From Lingula anatina (Eukaryota; Brachiopoda; Lingulata; Lingulida; Lingulidae): DNA of 62,000 nucleotides. A model generated the notes under the pieces. It did not search any database, was not told the DNA's origin, and saw only the letters and a list, made by a program, of their open reading frames with translations. A program made the translations under genes and the position numbers. The stretch's first letter is position 1. Each line of letters starts with the position of its first letter. Shown piece after piece: positions 57,201 through 62,000 of this stretch. Where the stretch lies: positions 546,038 through 608,037 of the forward strand of contig NW_019775791.1 in the NCBI RefSeq assembly GCF_001039355.2, given 5' to 3'.

Positions 57201-58945
57201 TTCATCTCTACCTACCTCAGTATATCCAGGGACTGTTATAAGAAGCTATATTTTCAACAATCAATGCCCAGTCTTCATCTCTACCTACCTCAGTATATCC
57301 AGGGACTGTTATAAGAAGCTATATTTTCAACAATCAATGCCCAGTCTTCATCTCTACCTACCTCAGTATATCCAGGGACTGTTATAAGAAGCTATATTTT
57401 CAACAATCAATGCCCAGTCTTCATCTCTACCTACCTCAGTATATCCAGGGACTGTTATAAGAAGCTATATTTTCAACAATCAATGCCCAGTCTTCATCTC
57501 TACCTACCTCAGTATATCCAGGGACTGTTATAAGAAGCTATATTTTCAACAATCAATGCCCAGTCTTCATCTCTACCTACCTCAGTATATCCAGGGACTG
57601 TTATAAGAAGCTATATTTTCAACAATCAATGCCCAGTCTTCATCTCTACCTACCTCAGTATATCCAGGGACTGTTATAAGAAGCTATATTTTCAACAATC
57701 AATGCCCAGTCTTCATCTCTACCTACCTCAGTATATCCAGGGACTGTTATAAGAAGCTATATTTTCAACAATCAATGCCCAGTCTTCATCTCTACCTACC
57801 TCAGTATATCCAGGGACTGTTATAAGAAGCTATATTTTCAACAATCAATGCCCAGTCTTCATCTCTACCTACCTCAGTATATCCAGGGACTGTTATAAGA
57901 AGCTATATTTTCAACAATCAATGCCCAGTCTTCATCTCTACCTACCTCAGTATATCCAGGGACTGTTATAAGAAGCTATATTTTCAACAATCAATGCCCA
58001 GTCTTCATCTCTACCTACCTCAGTATATCCAGGGACTGTTATAAGAAGCTATATTTTCAACAATCAATGCCCAGTCTTCATCTCTACCTACCTCAGTATA
58101 TCCAGGGACTGTTATAAGAAGCTATATTTTCAACAATCAATGCCCAGTCTTCATCTCTACCTACCTCAGTATATCCAGGGACTGTTATAAGAAGCTATAT
58201 TTTCAACAATCAATGCCCAGTCTTCATCTCTACCTACCTCAGTATATCCAGGGACTGTTATAAGAAGCTATATTTTCAACAATCAATGCCCAGTCTTCAT
58301 CTCTACCTACCTCAGTATATCCAGGGACTGTTATAAGAAGCTATATTTTCAACAANTCATACAAAAAATAATATAACAAACATTACACAATTTCAATTAC
58401 CTTCACCTAAAGTCAAATGTGGGAGTGTTTTATACAAAATCCCTGCCACATAAAGCAGTGCAGTATATCTTGTTTAACTTAATGCTATAGCACTACAATA
58501 TGCTCACAGTACCTTGTTCTATATCCTCTCCAGACCCTCTGTATTTCTATGGCAGCACAACTGACTGCTTCCTCACTGCCCTTCCCCTGCCTGATCAAAT
58601 TCTGGAATGGATTGTAATGGTCTAACATCAGTTTATCTTCAGTTACATTGAGCATAGTGCTATAAAACATTTAACTTATATATGAAAGAAGAAAATAGAA
58701 ATATTAGGACCCATTCCCAATAAAAGTAACATTCTATAGATTGATCCAACTATATGGGGACTCTTGCTGAATGCAATCAGATTAACAACATAACACACCT
58801 CCTGCAAGATGACAGCGTGCAATCTCACCGGATTACATGTCTATGTACTGATATGTCTATGTCGACAGTGGTTTATAAAAACAGCATCTTACCTGTCGTA
58901 GTGACTTTGGTGCAGCCGCAAAGCTAAAAGCTCTGTCTGTCTCAT
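45133..58945 (-). CDS. C11orf65/MFI homologue, IQ-motif protein
   Basis: Matches the vertebrate C11orf65 protein, reported to interact with mitochondrial fission factor. Minus-strand exons: 58945-58893, 58659-58513, 56811-56571, 56266-56120, 55639-55477, 55209-55076, 47743-47679, 47401-47231, 46315-46260 (or duplicate 45505-45450) and 45281-45133. They total 1,326 nt, 441 residues, all in phase. Key segments: FPPNIYYKIFTHRP, GWYQRIENNGWRLVSD, KKIEWMKTMY and DWEVDELLDWTTSLNFDDY. The human protein has about 313 residues; the extra length is N-terminal and holds IQ motifs AAIEIQRVWRGYR (about 53-65) and CSIQKAWRRHI (about 137-147), the second matching the human IQ. Exon 9 is duplicated across the N at 46033; at 56 nt, using both would shift the frame. 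The intron 55076-47743 contains the nested DUF3987-like gene. Confidence 0.88.
45650..45992 (-). repeat. 51-bp minisatellite, copy A
   Basis: About six and a half units of ttcttgaataataattagac plus atatatgtaaataagaaatg and atattctgcag. The period is 17 codons, so the minus strand stays open by chance. It lies in the intron before exon 9 of the C11orf65 homologue. Confidence 0.92.
46034..46870 (-). repeat. Duplicate of 45223-45992 (unmerged haplotype) with a 51-bp array
   Basis: From 46034 onwards the sequence repeats 45223 onwards with an offset of 811 and few substitutions. The 51-bp array here has about one more unit. Just before the N, 45990-46032 diverges and contains the palindrome gaggcgataccgcctc. 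The duplicated exon 46260-46315 equals 45450-45505. This is an allelic or overlap artefact. Confidence 0.88.
48098..48150. other. Sized gap in poly-C sequence
   Basis: A run of 17 N (48118-48134) sits between C-rich tracts (cccccccccgccccg before, ccccccccccccgccccg after). The region is capable of i-motif/G-quadruplex structure and probably stopped sequencing. Another C-run is at 48528-48540. Confidence 0.85.
48160..49480. other. Large C11orf65 intron, left part
   Basis: No exon, RNA gene or transposon end is supported here. It contains a poly-C run at 48528 and some short purine tracts. Confidence 0.45.
49484..49646 (+). mobile_element. 163-bp hAT-like MITE, copy 1, 5-bp target duplication
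   Basis: Ends are caggcccgtagc and ctacaggcctg, flanked by TCTAC on both sides. An inverted copy is at 51327-51488 and a diverged copy near 52170-52320. The shared core includes 'ctttacccagagtggacctt' and 'ttttcccagcaaaa'. There is no coding capacity. Confidence 0.88.
50668..50893 (+). mobile_element. 226-bp PIF/Harbinger-type MITE, copy 2
   Basis: Same length, ends and internal sequence as 4240-4465, roughly 90% identical by eye, and flanked by TAA on both sides (50665-50667, 50894-50896). It abuts the retrotransposon remnant to its right, so it may have inserted into or beside it. Confidence 0.88.
50897..51125 (-). pseudogene. Ty3/gypsy-type integrase remnant
   Basis: The minus strand encodes a fragment resembling the catalytic core of LTR-retrotransposon integrase: a VVSDYFSEWTEAF segment (catalytic Asp in DYF) and a following LVEEFVYRFGAP segment. 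The expected downstream SDQG motif is altered. No LTR, reverse transcriptase or protease sequence is seen nearby. It is a dead fragment truncated on both sides. Confidence 0.75.
51327..51488 (-). mobile_element. 162-bp hAT-like MITE, copy 2 (inverted)
   Basis: Reverse-complement relative of 49484-49646. It starts caggcccgtagccagg and ends ctggcctg, flanked by CTGAA on both sides, an independent 5-bp target duplication. Confidence 0.88.
51881..54431 (+). CDS. DUF3987-like (primase-helicase-type) protein with a C-terminal extension
   Basis: Two exons, 51881-52043 and 52534-54431, join in phase (686 residues). The ATG sits in a strong Kozak context (gccaccatg) and AATAAA follows at 54539. Residues about 30-330 follow the order of DUF3987, a P-loop NTPase family common in phages and plasmids: FPLLASVSG, a P-loop position here read as AARRCSKKTT (about 79-88), a Walker-B-like NILLEEDLSLL (about 125), FDNTWQPGEG, GGFMSKEKVAKF, DRFLIALP (about 185), LSPEAHALF (about 233) and APSLLARLAATI. 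The glycines of the P-loop are gone, so ATPase activity is doubtful. A Pro/Gln-rich linker (about 370-520) precedes a conserved-looking C-terminal segment (about 525-650). The gene lies in a C11orf65 intron on the opposite strand. The family call is inferred from memory. Confidence 0.72.
51984..52165 (+). repeat. 93-bp tandem duplication across the exon-1 donor
   Basis: 'ccagtgccctggggacc' and the following exon end with donor region begin at 51984 and again at 52077. In the second unit the exon/intron junction reads tcgagtactg instead of tcaggtactg, so the decoy donor is damaged. Confidence 0.9.
52170..52320 (+). mobile_element. Diverged hAT-like MITE, copy 3
   Basis: Shares the 'tctttttctgaaaa', 'gagtggac', 'aaaagggcgg' and 'tttgaacccc' blocks with the copies at 49484 and 51327, but the ends are decayed. 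It lies inside the intron of the DUF3987-like gene. Confidence 0.65.
52424..52600 (+). repeat. 80-bp tandem duplication across the exon-2 acceptor
   Basis: gtcatatctacaggactgct and about 40 bases of exon 2 begin at 52441 and again at 52521. The upstream copy keeps the acceptor but runs into intron sequence after 'gacatgtgg'. Both ends of this one intron therefore carry separate junction-spanning duplications. Confidence 0.92.
57096..58355 (-). repeat. 73-bp minisatellite, about 17 near-identical units, ending at an N
   Basis: agaagctatattttcaacaa plus 'tcaatgcccagtcttcatct' and 'ctacctacctcagtatatcc' repeats every 73 bp with almost no variation. On the minus strand each unit holds a donor-like ctgag/gtaggt. 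The array lies between exons 2 and 3 of the C11orf65 homologue, which join in phase without it. It ends at the N at 58356, so the true copy number is unknown. Confidence 0.95.
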
Positions 58946-59401
58946 GGTTAACTGTTTAAAGAGATAAAAAACTGATTGTTTACTGAAACTGGACATTTAC
59001 ATTTAGGTGATCTACCAGTACAAATGTTCTCCAAGCATATGTCAGTTCTCAATTTTGAGCTAACATTTTTAATTTTTCCAGACTGCTACAGACCTATGGT
59101 AATTGTCAGAAAAGGAATATCATCGGTTGGCTGGTCGGAGAAAAATACTCTTTACCCCAGAAAAATATTACTTTAGAAACTCGTTTATCACATATGAAGC
59201 TGGGTCTTAAAGCTTTTAGTTCTATCTAAGTGTGAATAAAAGACAAGGATTCAAACTGGGAAAAAGAAAAGATAAATCAGATGAGGTAATCAAATATTCT
59301 CTTCTTTTTACGAACCTGACATTTCCCCAACAGTTATATTATCATCCATAATCTTGTCGTCTTCTGGAGTCCAGAGACTGGAGAGCCCCAAGACAGTGGC
59401 T

Positions 59402-59415
59402 GTTTACCTGGTAAC
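59402..59415. promoter_or_regulatory. X-box-like site upstream of the C11orf65 homologue
   Basis: gtttacctggtaac contains the half sites TTTACC and GGTAAC separated by one base, close to the RFX X-box. It lies between the divergent C11orf65 homologue and POLR2E. One half site is imperfect. Confidence 0.3.
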
Positions 59416-59584
59416 CAAGAGCATTTCTTCAACAATATCGACGTTATTTATCACTAAACCAAAAACATGTGAGTCTATGAGTTCGTCTGAACTAATGAAT
59501 TGTCAGTGATCAGTATAGTTGTTCTGGTTACTACCCAAACTGAGTTATACTGAAAGATAATTATTATTTTGAACGTCAGGTTGA

Positions 59585-59633
59585 CCAATATGGACAACTT
59601 CCGGTTAAACTTGCGCATATCGCACTTCCGGTT
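59585..59633 (+). promoter_or_regulatory. CCAAT box and two ETS sites of the POLR2E promoter
   Basis: ccaat at 59585-59589 is followed by aacttccggtt (59596-59606) and cacttccggtt (59623-59633), both good ETS/GABP sites. Between them lies tgcgcat, an NRF1-like half site. The cluster is 70-120 bp upstream of the POLR2E ATG and is typical of a housekeeping, possibly bidirectional, promoter. Confidence 0.65.
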
Positions 59634-59702
59634 ATCATCGCATGCACTCACGAGGGAAAATTCAATCAACATCAATTCATTTACAATTCTTTCATCAAAG
59701 AA

Positions 59703-61914
<2,212 letters not shown>

Positions 61915-62000
61915 GTATCCTTGACTGCCTCAAATCAGCCGTCTGCCCTTCTGATGTGTGCCTTGCTCAGGATTGTTTACTGATGGAAAACATAAAAATA

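Noticed and set aside
57096-58355. Regular repeats resembling a CRISPR array
   Set aside because: Units are contiguous 73-bp tandem copies with no unique spacers, in an animal intron.

Overview
The window is nuclear DNA of an animal. Genes have many short exons with GT-AG introns, the background is AT-rich, and there are microsatellites, small inverted-repeat transposons and several single-N contig joins. Five conserved animal genes can be read exon by exon: exportin-4 (XPO4), pre-mRNA splicing factor PRP17 (CDC40), a WAVE/SCAR protein (WASF), a C11orf65/MFI homologue and RNA polymerase subunit RPB5 (POLR2E). Very high heterozygosity, together with many minisatellites that straddle splice junctions (a phenomenon known as 'mirage minisatellites' at the amphioxus Adh locus), makes a cephalochordate (Branchiostoma-like) the best guess. 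That is an inference, not a proof.

Layout. 1-3.9 kb: old repeats in an XPO4 intron. 3.95-8.8 kb: C-terminal half of XPO4 (+), with about 190 codons of exons missing at a single N (4739). 9-15 kb: three compact genes of unknown function (11083-11589 +, 12754-13530 -, 14072-14983 +). 17.0-32.8 kb: CDC40 (-), assembled with a false tandem duplication of exons 8-10 (18.5-22.4 kb and 22.5-30.0 kb). Inside one of its introns, on the opposite strand and present in both assembled copies, lies a five-exon single-pass receptor gene (signal peptide, one FN3 domain, membrane span, YxN tyrosine tail). One copy also carries a 3,648-bp long-inverted-repeat transposon flanked by TTA. 34.0-37.7 kb: WASF (+). 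38.7-41.5 kb: an exact 1.4-kb contig overlap. 42.7-43.8 kb: a two-exon unknown gene (+). 45.1-58.9 kb: the C11orf65 homologue (-), ten exons, whose large intron holds a two-exon DUF3987-like gene on the plus strand (51.9-54.4 kb). 59.7-62 kb: POLR2E (+), cut by the window end.

The strongest theme is structural. At least nine separate tandem duplications (2 to 4 units of 36-97 bp) straddle an exon/intron junction in XPO4, CDC40, the nested receptor, WASF and the DUF3987-like gene, creating decoy donors or acceptors beside the real ones. Reading frames are restored exactly by using one junction per array. Three sequence duplications beside single Ns look like unmerged haplotypes or contig overlaps, not real gene duplications. 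This gives a natural two-allele comparison for the CDC40 and C11orf65 loci.

I found no tRNA, rRNA or CRISPR array. Functional calls for the conserved genes rest on remembered family sequences; those for the lineage-restricted genes are descriptive only.
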